Below are positions 42,865-54,316 of a stretch of DNA of 64,000 nucleotides, one piece after another. Under the pieces are notes generated by a model. That model searched no databases and was not told the origin of the DNA. It was given only the letters and a program-made list of their open reading frames with translations. Origin of the DNA: Ampelomyces quisqualis (Eukaryota; Ascomycota; Dothideomycetes; Pleosporales; Phaeosphaeriaceae); NCBI GenBank assembly GCA_018398575.1, contig JAGTXZ010000019.1:1798001-1862000 (forward strand). Reading direction: 5' to 3'. Within the stretch, counting starts at the first letter, position 1, and each line of letters starts with the position of its first letter. Position numbers and translations under genes: made by a program.

Positions 42865-45722
42865 ATGGAACTCCAACAACAACGATCATGCGTCCGGCCA
42901 GAGGATGTTCCAGTTCTGGAAAACACAACATTCGATTCCACTGTCCAGCAGCGTGCTGTTCTACAAGAGCGCTCTGCTAACTGGCCCCATGAGTTCAGCA
43001 ATCAACCCATACCGGCACAGAAAAGGTCACGGAGTCCCAGTCCAATTGAAAACATCTATTCTCGACGAGCTGCACCTGCAGGCACATATTTCACTGGCAA
43101 TGTACACGCACAACAGCTGGCCGGCTTCGGAGCAGAGAGGTCCGAGAAGCAGGTTGATTTCGAACTCAAGCGGCTATACCGCATGCTTCAGCGATCGGAT
43201 AAATACCAAAAATACAGAGAAAAGCAACCGCAACTGACGCGAGCCGAGGTAATCGCCAAAGAAGCACGGGAGGCTGCAGAGAAGAAAGCAAGAGAGGCAG
43301 CTGGCCAGCAGCTCGGGAAGGATGAGAAGGACAAGACTGTGTGGCCGGAGTTTCTTGAACATGCCTTCTGGCGAGGTAAGCCGCACCATTCCTATGCCGC
43401 AGCTCTGCATGTTTGTTGCGAACAGGACCGATCGATGTTCTCTGAGACTGTTAGCAAGGCTGATCACACCCATACAGCACTCGTTCGGTGGCCGCCCATG
43501 GGCCGAAAGAAGTTTATGCTTGACGGCGCTTTACGAGGTCGAAATGAGTTGATCCAGGACTCGATCCGAAGAGATACGGGTATAACCCGAGACCGCAAGC
43601 AAGTCTCCAGTCATCTACAAGTGCTCAAGCAACATCTGCATAACCAGCCTGGCGGTAAGTAGACGTTTTGCCCCCAACCTGTGCATGAGTCCGAGCACAC
43701 AAGAAGTGAGCAAAGCCTCAAAGAAACCCTATAGGGGCGTTTTTGACAGTGTGGCATACAAATTCATTGCGCATCCCGTCAAGGGTCATGTCAGGGGCAA
43801 TGCTGACGAATCACGCGATAGTCCTTGTTTATATGGCCACAGTAGACGATGACAAAAAGCGCCATCGTGTACGGGAGGCCTCACACGCATATCATCTACC
43901 CCAAATGCGCAGCCGCCATCAGTCACACCGTACAGCATCTGCACCCAAGTACGAATACGATACCCCTGTCTCGCACCTATGGACTGGATCCGAGACTGTA
44001 CCATCATCGTACGCACTGCATGGGCGACATACCCAGCTACCATCGCCCTACGCAGTTAGGGATTTCGCCATGTATGTTGACATCGATGACAAGCCAGTAC
44101 ATTACTTCACCCAACTGGCCACCGACGGGAGACAGGATGATCTCACTGTGACAGACACTGCATCATGGCGAAGACAATACCCAGAATTCGAATTCTTGAG
44201 AGAGCAGATGGACGACTGGATGATGCAGGACCGGAACGTCATCGTCTGTAACGCCTCCATTAAGGTGATGACAGAGTCGCACCCAAATGCAAGTTTACTC
44301 ATCACTTTCAATCTTGATACTGAACGGGATCTATCAGCTTTCGAGTCTGTTTGCTGCACTACTCGCTTCTACGACAGCGGAAATATGGCGCCTGATCTTC
44401 AGCTTGACGGTCGGGACACGTACGACTTGAAGGAACATCGCACTCCTTGCGACTATCGACCTGGACTACATGGCCGCAATGGATGCATGAGGATTGCGTT
44501 CGGCTCCAAGTTCTGGGTGAATCGGATGACTAGGTATCAGAATATGAGGCACAGGAATGAAGGCAGTGTCAGCAAGTCACTTTTGCGGCTCACGGCTACG
44601 CAAGATGTCTATGGTATCAAGCCAGGCAGTGGGCAAGCGGAACGTCTACTGACAATCTTGTGGAGATTCACACAAACAAGAAGCTCTGCGGAAGTTGGCA
44701 GCATGAATTGGCGGGCAGTCAATTTCGAGACTCATCAGCCAACGGTTGCGGAACAGGAATGGGACGCCGAGAAAACCATCGGCGGGTTGAAAGCCGAGAA
44801 TGTGCATGGAGGCCGTGAAACAATAATGGACTGCTCGACCTCAGCAACCCACGACGCGTCCCTCTACCAACAAGTTCCTAACCTTGGACTCGAGTCTCTG
44901 CACCAGCAGCTATCTCACCAAGGATACGATCTGCAAGCTGCGCACACACAACATCCTCCCCAGCTCCATCTCGATGTACTTGCATCGATGCAACCCGATC
45001 TGGAGCATGCACACGCGTCAGCTGCTCCAAGCGCATCGACCGACTATTCTCAGCAAAGTCTGCCCAGTCTGTCCCATAGTCGAGACACTGTGGGTCTGTA
45101 CGGGCATGATCCAAATGACTTCGATTTCAACGGTGGACATATTACCATATCCGGCGCATTTGACCCGGCCATGAACCTGCAGGAGTACGATAGCTTGACC
45201 AACCAGACAGCCGGGCTCGACGCTTTACATGCACTTGTCGGACTCGATCAAGATGGGTACAATCTCGGCCTCGCTTGCGCCTCTGGCAACGAGCTTATCG
45301 ACATTGGAGTCAACAATGATTTGCAAGATAGCAATTTGGCTTGCTATTCGACCAAGCCAAACTGGCATCATCACTCAAACCTCATTTCCTCGCTCGAAAA
45401 CGCGGCTGAACAGTACCATCCATACCCCGACCACCACAGTCAAGCGACGCACGGCCATGACGGTTTGTCGCGACACCACATTATGGCTGGACCCAGTCCG
45501 GCACTAACACAAGGAGAAGACATAATTACCCACGGTATGCACGATCCGCAAATGAATGTGAACCATGGTCTTTGGAATCTGCAAAGTCCTTTCCACGAAG
45601 ACACAACTGTTGGCGCGAGCGGTGCCAATGACTGCAGAAAGGACAGCGGCGTACATGGCCATGGAGTAGGTTTGGGTGTGCTCGAACTTATTGAGCGAGA
45701 TCAACGGGCACGAGGATATTGA
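42865..45722 (+). CDS. abaA: AbaA, TEA/ATTS-domain regulator of conidiation
   Basis: Transcription factor of the TEF-1/AbaA/Tec1 class that drives the middle stage of conidium formation. Exons 42865-43375, 43478-43654 and about 43822-45722 give about 862 residues. The TEA domain (about 155-224) is split by intron 1: DKTVWPEFLEHAFWR joins to ALVRWPPMGRKKFMLDGALR, then GRNELIQDSIRRDTG and RKQVSSHLQVLKQ. Ahead of it lies KYQKYREKQPQLTRAEVIAK, also conserved in AbaA. The C-terminal half has the AbaA block GSKFWVNRMTRYQNMRHRNE and ATQDVYGIKPGSG. The acceptor of intron 2 is uncertain: 43796, 43821 and 43839 are all in phase. I chose 43821, which gives QPGVLVYMATVDDD. Intron 1 is 102 nt, open and in frame. 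The rest of the C-terminus is Gln/His-rich. Confidence 0.93.
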
Positions 45723-46563
45723 GGAAATACCATAATTACAGCAAGCGCTTCATGATGGACGAAATACCAAAATAACGACACACCTGTAGAGTGCCCGACT
45801 AAGGCGAGGAATATTCAGACAGTATTGTAATGCTTAATGTAGTACCTAGCTATGCCTCGAGATAATTTATACCCATTTTGTGTTTTAGAGACGTCCATGT
45901 AGAACGTAGTGTCAGCCACTGTGTCGCTTTTGCCTTGGCTGTGGTGCTGGTAGCGTGGTGGCGGCCATGTGCGTGACAGGGAGAAAGGGAGTGAGTGGTG
46001 TGGTGGTCGTTGGGAAGGGCGAGCCCGACGAGCGATTGGAGGCAAACATGATGAGACAGGAGCAGCTTGAAGCTTACGCTCGAAGCCGTCCTACCACCTA
46101 TTGAATGTCTGACGGAAATCGATCCAGACGCACAGAGCAGGCGCCAACTACCTACCTAGGCAAGGCAGTGGACTCGTTCGGGCACTCGCCATTACTTGGG
46201 GTTACTGTGAACTTCACCCACACTTTCTGGAGTCGCAAGCTACCTTCAGTATTCCATCATTAATACTGCCGTGTAGCCGCTCTCTTAACACTCAACTTTA
46301 CTTTCATACCGGTAGCCTTACGCGCCATGTACAAACGCGCAGCCGCGCAATCACATGCAGCTTCAGCCCCACCAAACGGCAAATAAGCTCCACTTGCAAC
46401 AAACATTCGCTCCTCGCGCCCAATCACTACGCTCACAAACAATGCATTTTGGAGTCTGACTTACAGCGTTCCTGGTCTCTTCCCAGATATTTAGCTTCAA
46501 GGCCAGCTGCCAACTCGTATGCAAAATTGGCCCTCGTGCTAGAAAGAGTGACTCAATATCAGC
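45723..46563. other. Intergenic region between abaA and the dsRBD gene
   Basis: 841 bp with no supported gene; a moderately sized minus-strand open frame running into the next gene is a shadow. Confidence 0.5.
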
Positions 46564-48201
46564 ATGGATCCCAATCACGGAAGTACGCTGTCGTCGGGCC
46601 AAGCCGGAGAGGGTGCAGCCCCAACTCCAAAGCTCGGTGGTATCTACAGCTTGGACGACTTCATGGGCAGCGCCGAAGTTGAACATGCTGCCCTCAAAGC
46701 TGCAAGGTTTGCGAAAGTTGCCCAGAACAAGGCCGCATCGAGCAAAAGCAAGGTACACACTCCAAAACTTGGAGGTGGACCTGTTGCTGTCGGTGCTCGT
46801 TCTTCTACGAACACTATCGCTCTCCATGAAAAGTATCAAGCGCTCGGTATCCCACAGCCTTCCTTTTCTTATGGCGGAAGCTCCGCCCAGGGCTGGCATG
46901 GAGAGGTCAGCTTTCCGGGCTTGGACGTAGAGGAATTGCAGGGTATCAAGGACACGACTATCTACTCCAACAAGCAAGAGGCAAAGGAAAAGTTGAGTGG
47001 GCGTGCTCTGGAGATTCTGACGCGACTCGAGTCGGAAGGCAAGGTGAAGAAGATGACTGCTGATGCCCGAGCAAAATCATCCAAGTACAGAGTTGCACTT
47101 CACGACAAGCATCAGAAACTCGGAATCCCGCAGCCATTTTTCGACTTCACTGGAAGTACGGATGGGGGCTGGACTGCCGAGATAAGCTTCCCTGGAGTCG
47201 AGGTTAACGGACTGCAAGGCAAGACGTTGAAGAATGATGCTCCGTTCCCCAACAAGCAAGAGGCTAGGGAAGCTTTGAGCAAGCTTGCCTTGGAAATCGT
47301 TCAGACAGCTGAGGCAGAAGGTCATTTTGACAAGTTTGCCAAAGTAAAAGAACCTTCACAGCTAGGACCCCAGGAGAAGAAAGGACCCGGTCCGAACTAT
47401 ACTGGTCAACTTCTTGGTCGGTGCTGCTAGACATATCTTCGCAGAGACATCACTAACCTTTCACCAGAGTTCCAACGCGCAATGGGCTCTCCCCAGCCCA
47501 TATACACAGACTACCGCGTCGGCGCCACTCTCTTCACATGCCAAGTGACGATTGAATCCAGCGACAACCCCGACCCCCAAATCTTCGGCTCCCTCGACTC
47601 CCACTTCACCTCGAAGAAAGCAGCACGTCAAGCAGCCGCCGCCGCCGCCGTCGAGCACTTCAAAGCGCAGGGCCTATGGCCCACCTCTTCCCCTGAAGGC
47701 GGCGGAATCAAGAAGAAGAAAAAACCCTCACTCACCCATCCTGTCCCTGAATGCATCACAGCAGACGATACACCGCGCCACCTCCCCACAACTTGCCCCG
47801 CCACATCCTACCCGCAACAAGTCGCCCGCCTCGCCGTCCTCCTCTCCCTCGGCACCCCTGAATGGCGCTTCGTGCCCAGCCCACTCGACCGCGACTTCCA
47901 CACTGTATCATGCTGCTTCTCCGAGGGTGGTGCGCACAAAGGCCCGATTGGCGAGGTGCGCAATGTCTTTGGCAAGAAGAAGGCCAAGGAGGAATGTGCG
48001 CGGTTGACGCTCGACTATCTCCAGGAAGTGTATGCACATCGGATGGCGTACGGGGAGGCGATGATGGAGGGGATTAAAGGGGGGGAGGGGGTTGTAAAGG
48101 GGGTTCTGGGCAAGGAAGTAGAGGGGGAGGAGGGGGTTGTGGGCAGAGATATGGAAGTTGATGGTGATGACGAGTTTGAGGATGCGGTTGAGACGATTTG
48201 A
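46564..48201 (+). CDS. Protein with four double-stranded-RNA-binding-like modules
   Basis: Exons 46564-47416 and 47468-48201 (51-nt intron) give 528 residues. Splicing is supported because it joins YTGQLL to EFQRAMGSPQPIYTDYRV, a dsRBD start. Four related modules can be seen. One is at about 82-155 (LHEKYQALGIPQPSFSYGGS, SNKQEAKEKLSGRALEIL). Another is at about 177-250 (LHDKHQKLGIPQPFFDFTGS, PNKQEAREALSKLALEIV). A third is at about 281-350 (LFTCQVTIESS, TSKKAARQAAAAAAVEHF). The last is at about 395-465 (QVARLAVLLSLGTPEWRFVP, FGKKKAKEECARLTLDYL). Each shows the dsRBD order: an N-terminal helix, a strand motif, then K(K/Q)xA(R/K) before the last helix. The first two lack the usual basic KKxAK and may bind protein rather than RNA. 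The N-terminus and acidic C-terminus look disordered. Role unknown; RNA silencing or editing partners are possible. Confidence 0.7.
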
Positions 48202-48695
48202 GAAGGGAGGTACGTGAGCTGAATCGGTCGACTTCATTCCTATCATCTTGTCTCGGGGTTATTAGGCGCAGCACGGCATGAAGCATCACGACTTGGATAG
48301 GGCCACCGAAGCATATGCAAAAAGCAATGAATGAAATTTCTTCTCACTGCTAGAAACCTATATTCGAAAGAAGACCCTGGAGCTCCCCTGTCCTTCCCGT
48401 CTTCCTCACGACCCCCGACACAATCTTACAAAAGCACTGGACGGCCTCAGGAAGAGGCGAAGGAAAATTCATCTGAGCATTTCGATCCGCTGGATCCTCC
48501 GCTCGATCTTTGATATGCGCCTATTCGCATCCCGCGTTAAAAGAGGCAGCGGCACGGGTGTACGAAAACTGACGTGCGGCGCGTCGTCGTCACCTACGCC
48601 ACGCCGTTAACACTCTAATTCGCATCTTGATAGACGTTCACTAAAGACGGTTTGTCATTAATGACTTGAAAAAAAAGAGAAGAAAAGGAGAATGT
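48202..48695. other. Convergent intergenic region
   Basis: 494 bp between the 3' ends of the dsRBD gene (+) and the HMG-box gene (-). No gene recognised. Confidence 0.5.
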
Positions 48696-50224
48696 CTAGA
48701 CAGAGGTAACCTCACTCTTCCTCTTATAACGATCGCGCTTCTTCTTCTCCTTGTCCTGGGTAGGTGTGGCGGCGTTCTCCTTGTCGACATCAACTTCAGC
48801 ATTCCTGGTGCTGCGGCCAGTCTTAACCTTCTTAGTTGTCTTGCTGGCCTCTTCGGGCATGGGCTCGACTGAAGAAGCTGGAGCTGGCGCGATTGGTGCG
48901 GCAACCTTGACCTTCTTCTTGGTGTCCTTTTTGGCAGTGGCAGGAGCTTCAGTGGAGGCGAGCAGCGCAGCTGGGCGCCCACCGGGAACGGGAACGGGTG
49001 TCGTGGTGTTATTAGAGGACGTGGGGGCGACCGCGCCATTGGCAGCAACCGCAGCAGTCTTCTGACGCTTGTTGGGACGAGGGGTCTTCGCCGGGGGGGA
49101 GGGCGCCTTGGTGACAACAGCTTCTTCCTCGTCGGAGGAGGAAGCATCAGAGTCAATTGTTGCAACCTCGGCTTCGACTTCGATTTCGACCTCGCCTTCG
49201 TCGGACATGTCCTCGTCGACGTGGACATCGGCAACCTTGCCGCCGGCATTGGCGATATATTCGGCCATTTGGACTTTGTAATCCTCCAAGGAACTGCGGT
49301 ACGACGCTTTCCACCTCTGGGGAAATTGTTAGTTTAATTTTTGCCATGAGACTAAGTTTCTGAGGTTGCTTTACCTCTTTCTCGTCCTCGGCAAGTTCGT
49401 TCCACCTCTTGGTGACTTCCAAGTTGACAGCGTTCTTCTCGAGGGCCTGGCCGGGTCCGAGTGAAGCCTCCAGATCGGCTCTGACAATGGGACGCGCTGT
49501 CTGGGCGTACAAGAAAGCAGCAGTCAGCGGCTTCTTGGGCGCATTCGGGTCTTTGATCTTCTTCTCGCGCTTGCGCTTCTTGTTATTCCGGTCGGCGGTC
49601 GCGCCCTCGACAGCTTGGCTCGACCCGGTAATGGCCTGGCCAACGCTGTGGGTGGCAGTCGCAGCTTCCATGACAGCATTGGCCGTAGCCGCAATGCTGG
49701 CTGGAAGCTGAAGCCTCTCGAAGTCGACATCTTCGCCAGCAACGATTGAATGGGTGTGCTGCATGTATGCACGCAGCAGGTCGTTGAGTCCATTCTGAAC
49801 ACCAGTGAGGCCGGTTTGTAGGTTGGTGAGGGCAAGGATGACCTGAAGATACGAATAGCGATTAGCTGCTGTGCGGAAGGTAATGCGCTTGGGTTGTGTG
49901 TCGACGCGCATCGCTTCGGATACGCGTGACGTTGCGAGTGCACTCTCAGTCGCAGACAGCTTGCCCTTTCAAGGCGCCGGGTCTGGATCGCGTAGTCCAG
50001 GCGACCAAGGCGACACATTTGTGAAGCTGGCAGAAGTGCATGGCGTGCAGTGCTATGCGCACCCTTGTGCGAGCTCTGGTGTCGCGACAACATGAAGCAG
50101 GCGCGTCGATGCACGCAAAAGAAAGAAGCAACAGAAGAAAACATACCGAGTCTCTCGTGCGCGTGTACTGCTCAATGGAAACCATCAGCTCGCCCGTCTC
50201 TTCTTTCTTTGCTCGAGGCGCCAT
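48696..50224 (-). CDS. HMG-box chromatin protein
   Basis: Exons 50224-50147, 49842-49375 and 49316-48696, with introns of 304 and 58 nt, give 388 residues. The start MAPRAKKEETGELMVSIEQY joins to a helical region (VILALTNLQTGLTGVQNGLN). A single HMG box spans about 125-205: KDPNAPKKPLTAAFLYAQTA, then WNELAEDEKE joined to RWKASYRSSLEDYKVQMAEY. The splice at that point restores the last helix of the box, supporting intron 2. The C-terminal half is acidic and then Lys-rich (KTTKKVKTGRSTRN, DKEKKKRDRYKRKS), typical of abundant non-specific DNA-bending proteins. It is not close enough to Nhp6 or Hmo1 to assign a name. The first intron is unusually long for this window. Confidence 0.87.
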
Positions 50225-50742
50225 GGTTGCTGTGTTCGGCTGGGCGGTGCGGTGGTGGGTGGGCGGTGCGGTGTTGGGGGAGGGAGGGCGTGCAGGAGGC
50301 CAGCAAAACGACAAGATTTGGGGGCTGGCGCGGGCTTATGTGACAGGCAAGGCGCCAACGCTGGCGAGCGAGGTGCCCTGTTCTCGGGCGGTCCAACGCC
50401 GCCTTTGGGCGCTCCGTAGCAAAACAAGCCCGACCTTTTGCGTCCCCCCTCAACGTTGCACGCGGTGCCCGGGTGCGCATCGCTTGTCACGCTGCCGCAG
50501 AATGCCCTGCACATGCTCCTCGTCACGCTCGGTGTCCTCCACATCGCTCTTCCTGCCTCTGGTTTTAGACAGAGCAGCAGCTTGTCAATCTGCGAATAAC
50601 GAGCAGGCGTGTCCCACCAGCACTTTGTGCCACGTGCCACATAGTTACTTACCCACTGCATGTGCACATATTCCTCTTCTCATAGGCAATGTCATCGAAT
50701 CTTCGCAGAATGCATCGTGGGCGTGGTTGCTGGTCGCTGTCA
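50225..50742. promoter_or_regulatory. Promoter region of the HMG-box gene
   Basis: 518 bp between the HMG-box start codon and the 3' end of the nitrilase gene, both on the minus strand. Rich in GGTG near the gene. No gene seen. Confidence 0.45.
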
Positions 50743-51633
50743 CTACTCCTCAAACTTCCCACCTTTGCTAACGTCAGGATATACGTCGAACCGCCGTTGT
50801 GTATACAGCGGTATGCCCTTCCTGACCTCTTCTATCTTCCCCGACTTAAGCTCCTCAATGACTGTCCCCTCCTTCTCATCCAATTGCTGCATCATCTCTG
50901 CGTTCGGGTCAACCACCATGCTGTGGCCCCAAGCATTGTAGTCTGCTTGCATATCCCGCGCGGGGCTGCACAAACCCACGTACACCTGATTGTCCGTCGC
51001 TCTCGCACGCGCCAGAAGTTCCCAATGCAATGCGCCGGTCGTGAGGTTGAATGCGCCGGGGTAGAGCAGCAAGAACGCGTCTCTCCGCGCTGCGATTGTC
51101 GCGAGCTCAGGGAAGCGTATGTCGTAGCATATAGCTATCGCGATCTTGCCGTACTCGGGAAGATCGACAATAGTGATCTTGTTACCCGGGGATAGCACGT
51201 CGGACTCCCTAAACTTGATCTTGCCTGGAATGTCGATGTCGAATAAGTGGACCTTCCTGTGTGTCGCGAGCAGTTCTCCTGACGGCGCAAACGTCAAGCT
51301 TGTGTTGTACAGCTCCTTCTTTTTATCGTCTCGCTCAGGTATGCTTCCTCCTACTAGGTATATATTCGCTTCCTTTGCCAGCTTCGATAGCGCATGGAAG
51401 GTCGGCGATTGTGCCTCGGTCGGTGGCGAAGGCAGCAGGGTTTCTGCATACTTGTCGAAGTATTTTGTGCCGTATGGTGAGTTGAAACACTCTGGGAGGA
51501 CTACGAGCTTCGCGCCGCGTTGCGCAGCTTCAAGTACCTTTGCGCGAGCGTTCTGCAAGTTGTGTGTCTTGTCTGCGCCCGAAGCTAGCTGAACAAGCGC
51601 AAGCTTTAGTGACTGCTTGAGCAGTGAGGCCAT
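50743..51633 (-). CDS. NIT3: Carbon-nitrogen hydrolase, omega-amidase type (Nit2/Nit3-like)
   Basis: Single-exon gene of 296 residues in the nitrilase superfamily. Omega-amidases remove the amide from alpha-ketoglutaramate and alpha-ketosuccinamate formed by glutamine and asparagine transamination. The Glu-Lys-Cys triad is complete: E48 (VVLPECFNSPYG), K127 (THRKVHLFDIDIPG) and C169 (IAIAICYDIRFPE). The pattern IDIPGKIKFRES and YPGAFNLTTGALHWELLARA fits mammalian Nit2 and yeast Nit3 better than the deaminated-glutathione amidase group. Length is normal. The ATG at 51633 (MASLLKQSLKLALVQLASGA) leads straight into the first conserved strand, so the start is reliable. Cytosol or mitochondrion cannot be decided. 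Confidence 0.92.
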   Translation of the reverse strand: MASLLKQSLKLALVQLASGADKTHNLQNARAKVLEAAQRGAKLVVLPECFNSPYGTKYFDKYAETLLPSPPTEAQSPTFHALSKLAKEANIYLVGGSIPERDDKKKELYNTSLTFAPSGELLATHRKVHLFDIDIPGKIKFRESDVLSPGNKITIVDLPEYGKIAIAICYDIRFPELATIAARRDAFLLLYPGAFNLTTGALHWELLARARATDNQVYVGLCSPARDMQADYNAWGHSMVVDPNAEMMQQLDEKEGTVIEELKSGKIEEVRKGIPLYTQRRFDVYPDVSKGGKFEE

Positions 51634-51950
51634 GTCAATTGATAGTATGGAGATTCCTTAGGGTTCGAGAAGTTTGTAGTGTTCCAAGCCCCGCGTGTTG
51701 CTATGCAAAAGCGGATGCGGATGATGTCACCTCTCGGTTGCACTTCCTCTTCAGAATGTTGGGGCCTCGGCTAAACCTACTTCATTGCAAGATACGGCTC
51801 TTTCCTACACCTCCTCCACGCTACCACGTCTCGACAAAAGAACGAGCGACATGTTGCCGGCGATATCCACTGACATCTAGCACTCTCTATGCATAAATCT
51901 TGTCCTTACCATGCTTATTTGATCAGAGTTCCGAAAACGTGAGGAACAGT
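51634..51950. other. Short intergenic region upstream of the nitrilase gene
   Basis: 317 bp, promoter side of the nitrilase gene. No gene recognised. Confidence 0.45.
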
Positions 51951-52423
51951 CTAGTCCCACTGCCACAGCTCCTCAGGAGGCTGCGCGAGGTCGACCTTCC
52001 ATGGTCCAGCGTTGCTAAGAGAACGTTCGGTATCTCTGTACAGCCGACCACCTCCGAGTGCAAGCGGCCAAAATAGATTGACGAAAGCTAGGATGATGAG
52101 CATTAGTTGCCTTCCGTCTTCCGTTCCGGTGCAAATGTGCAACGCACCCTGACATATCCTCATCGGCCAAGAACCCTGGACTCACACATGCTCATACAGA
52201 TGCCATCACGCACCGGGCTTGAGATACTCATACTGCTCCCGTATTTCTGTTCAGGCTCCGGAATCCTGCACAAACAGAAAAGTGAGTCCACAAAATCCAC
52301 GTTTCCTTGTTCAATGGTCTGGCTCTTATAATGGCTTCCTCTGACAGTGGCCAGCGAAAGCGATATTCGATCCCAACAGGCAAAATCTCACAAATACCTT
52401 CCAGGCCGGCAATACATCGACAT
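51951..52423 (-). CDS. Possible small membrane protein, three exons
   Basis: A tentative model: exons 52423-52398, 52265-52214 and 52148-51951 give 91 residues. The last exon is the best evidence. It encodes ALHICTGTEDGRQ, then a strongly hydrophobic segment (LMLIILAFVNLFWPLALGGG), then a polar tail ending PPEELWQWD. The second exon (IPEPEQKYGSSMSISSP) joins in phase over a 65-nt intron with a GTGCGT donor and a GTCAG acceptor. The first exon (MSMYCRPG) is the weakest; its 132-nt intron is long for this region. I do not recognise the family. One transmembrane helix with a short cytosolic or lumenal tail is all that can be said. Expression data would decide if it is a gene. Confidence 0.35.
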
Positions 52424-52475
52424 CACTCTCCTTCCCATTGAGGTAAGCCACATGGCAAATATGGGCTTTTCTAAA

Positions 52476-53767
52476 CTACTTCGACTTGATGTCTTCTCCA
52501 GCCTCACCATTGATCTTTGCAATGGCATTCATGGCTCCATCCCACTTTTTCCTTTTTCCATCAAAGACATGGTAAATACACGGCGACCAAATGCCCTCCA
52601 TCAACAAGTTACAAAACTTCATATTCGTTAACCAAGACCACAGGCTTTCAAGCCACATCTTAGATTTTGATTGACGCTCATACCAGCCAAACCACTCATG
52701 ACTTCCATCCATGGCCCAGCATCAACATTTCCTGGTGACACGTTGTACCCGCGGGAAGCCATGTCAGCCAACCAATCATGATGCTTAGCGACAGCATGGC
52801 CAATCTGATCCTTCGATGGCAACTCGGATGCTTCTTTCCATACCTGCACAATAGCCATGGACGCCATATCGAAGATCTGGAACCCGCTAGCAGCGAAATG
52901 CATGTTTCCCAGAAACGCCAGGCTCTCAGGCTTTTCGGCGGAGAAAACGTTCAAGTATAAGCGAAACAGTGATTTTCCATTTGCGCCTGAAATCCACGAT
53001 ACGTCTGACACCTTTCGTGGACTCGATCTTTCCTGCCTCGAGATAGTTCACAATGTTGTCAGATACTATTGGGACTTTTTGTGCGGGCTCGAACCCCCAT
53101 TCGGGACGGATGTTGAAGCTCTTGTTTTGCAGGCTCTTGATGAAGTTGTCGAAAAACCGCTCGCCCGCGAGGGGCAAGTAGTTCAAGATCAGACATTACA
53201 GGTTGAAGAGGCGGAGAGAATGGGTGTGGTCGATGAGTGCACCTTTGTAATTGCGAGGCAGGACCCGAGCGCCTTGCCGATGGGCGAGATAGATCTTGTC
53301 GTTCCATTGCTCCTGCTGGTCGTCGAAAACGACTTGCTGGATAGGAGCATGGAGCTGGAAGTGCGGTTCTAGATGGAAACGTTTTGCTTAACTGAGAAGA
53401 TAGTCATGAACTTGTGTGGCGGTAGGATATAATGGAAGGGCTATTTCGATGTTAGAAAACTTGACTAAACTGGGGTGATCTTAGGACTACGCACAGTCAG
53501 GGTAAGGAAAGTCTGTGAAGCAACCCTGCACGCTCATCAAGTAAGACCTTCATGAAGTCTACATGATGGACAGACCCTTTCTTTCGAGATGCTCAGAACG
53601 GTAGTACTCAGCACCGACAGCTGATCTCCGTCAGAATACTTCCATAGTCCTCCAATGTAACTACTTCGCTCGAATCCTGTGACATCGAAGCCCTGCTCTT
53701 CCAAGTTCTTTAGTGCTACCAGACCGGCTGCGCCGAGCCCGGTAACGGCTGCTGTGGTCTGCTGCAT
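52476..53767 (-). pseudogene. Decayed flavin-containing monooxygenase (FMO-like)
   Basis: Fragments of one FMO-type gene lie in the right order on the minus strand, but the gene is broken. From 53767 the FAD-binding start is clear (VTGLGAAGLVALKNLEEQGF, SYIGGLWKYSDGD). An intron-like gap leads to GCFTDFPYPD. Then come TATQVHDYLL, a stop, and FHLEPHFQLHAPIQQVVFDD. The next recognisable piece (DKIYLAHRQGARVLPRNYKG) follows directly, so about 100 residues with the NADPH-binding Rossmann motif are missing. After a second in-frame stop comes NYLPLAGERFFDNF. Later parts (SESLAFLG-like and WLADMASRG blocks) sit in other frames, with another deletion before them. Stops, frameshifts and lost motifs show it cannot make an active enzyme. 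The broken parts are described only. Confidence 0.85.
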
Positions 53768-54316
53768 CACGATACGATATTATGTACAGAGGCTAGCGTG
53801 TGATTAATGTATAAAGAGAATGTCGCTATAATATTGGTACAAACTGACGGTGATGTTGGGAGATGTGACCCTGGATGGCGTGAGGTCGGAGCTAGGCACG
53901 GTTGTGGAATGCCTTAATTACTAGTAGACAAACATACCGCGACGGTCTAATTCTGTTCAAAGGATCACATGCATGTATCTACCGACAAAGTATAATTAGT
54001 GTGGCATTGTGCTGCGCCTGCGAGTTGCAGCGATTCTCAAGTCCTAACTTACAGCGCTCGAGTCCGAAGGCTGAGTGCATAATTGCACAAAGTACGGAGT
54101 ATGGTCGGTGGTAAGGCTTCTCACATGAGACGCGCGGTCTCCAGCGTCATTGGTTAACCCACAAGGCAGCAACAACGACATAGCATCACAAGCTACGGTG
54201 GACCCATTGATTTAAGCTTTTCGCTCTGCATTGTGCGAACGAGCTCCCATCTATTGTAACTTTATGCCTTTTCCTACAGCGCGATTGACATAGAAGTCGC
54301 TATCCGGTTTTCATGC
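53768..54316. other. Intergenic region between the FMO relic and the WG-repeat gene
   Basis: 549 bp, moderately AT-rich. It contains AGTACGGAGTATGG at 54091-54104, matching the motif after SCD1. No gene recognised. Confidence 0.5.
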
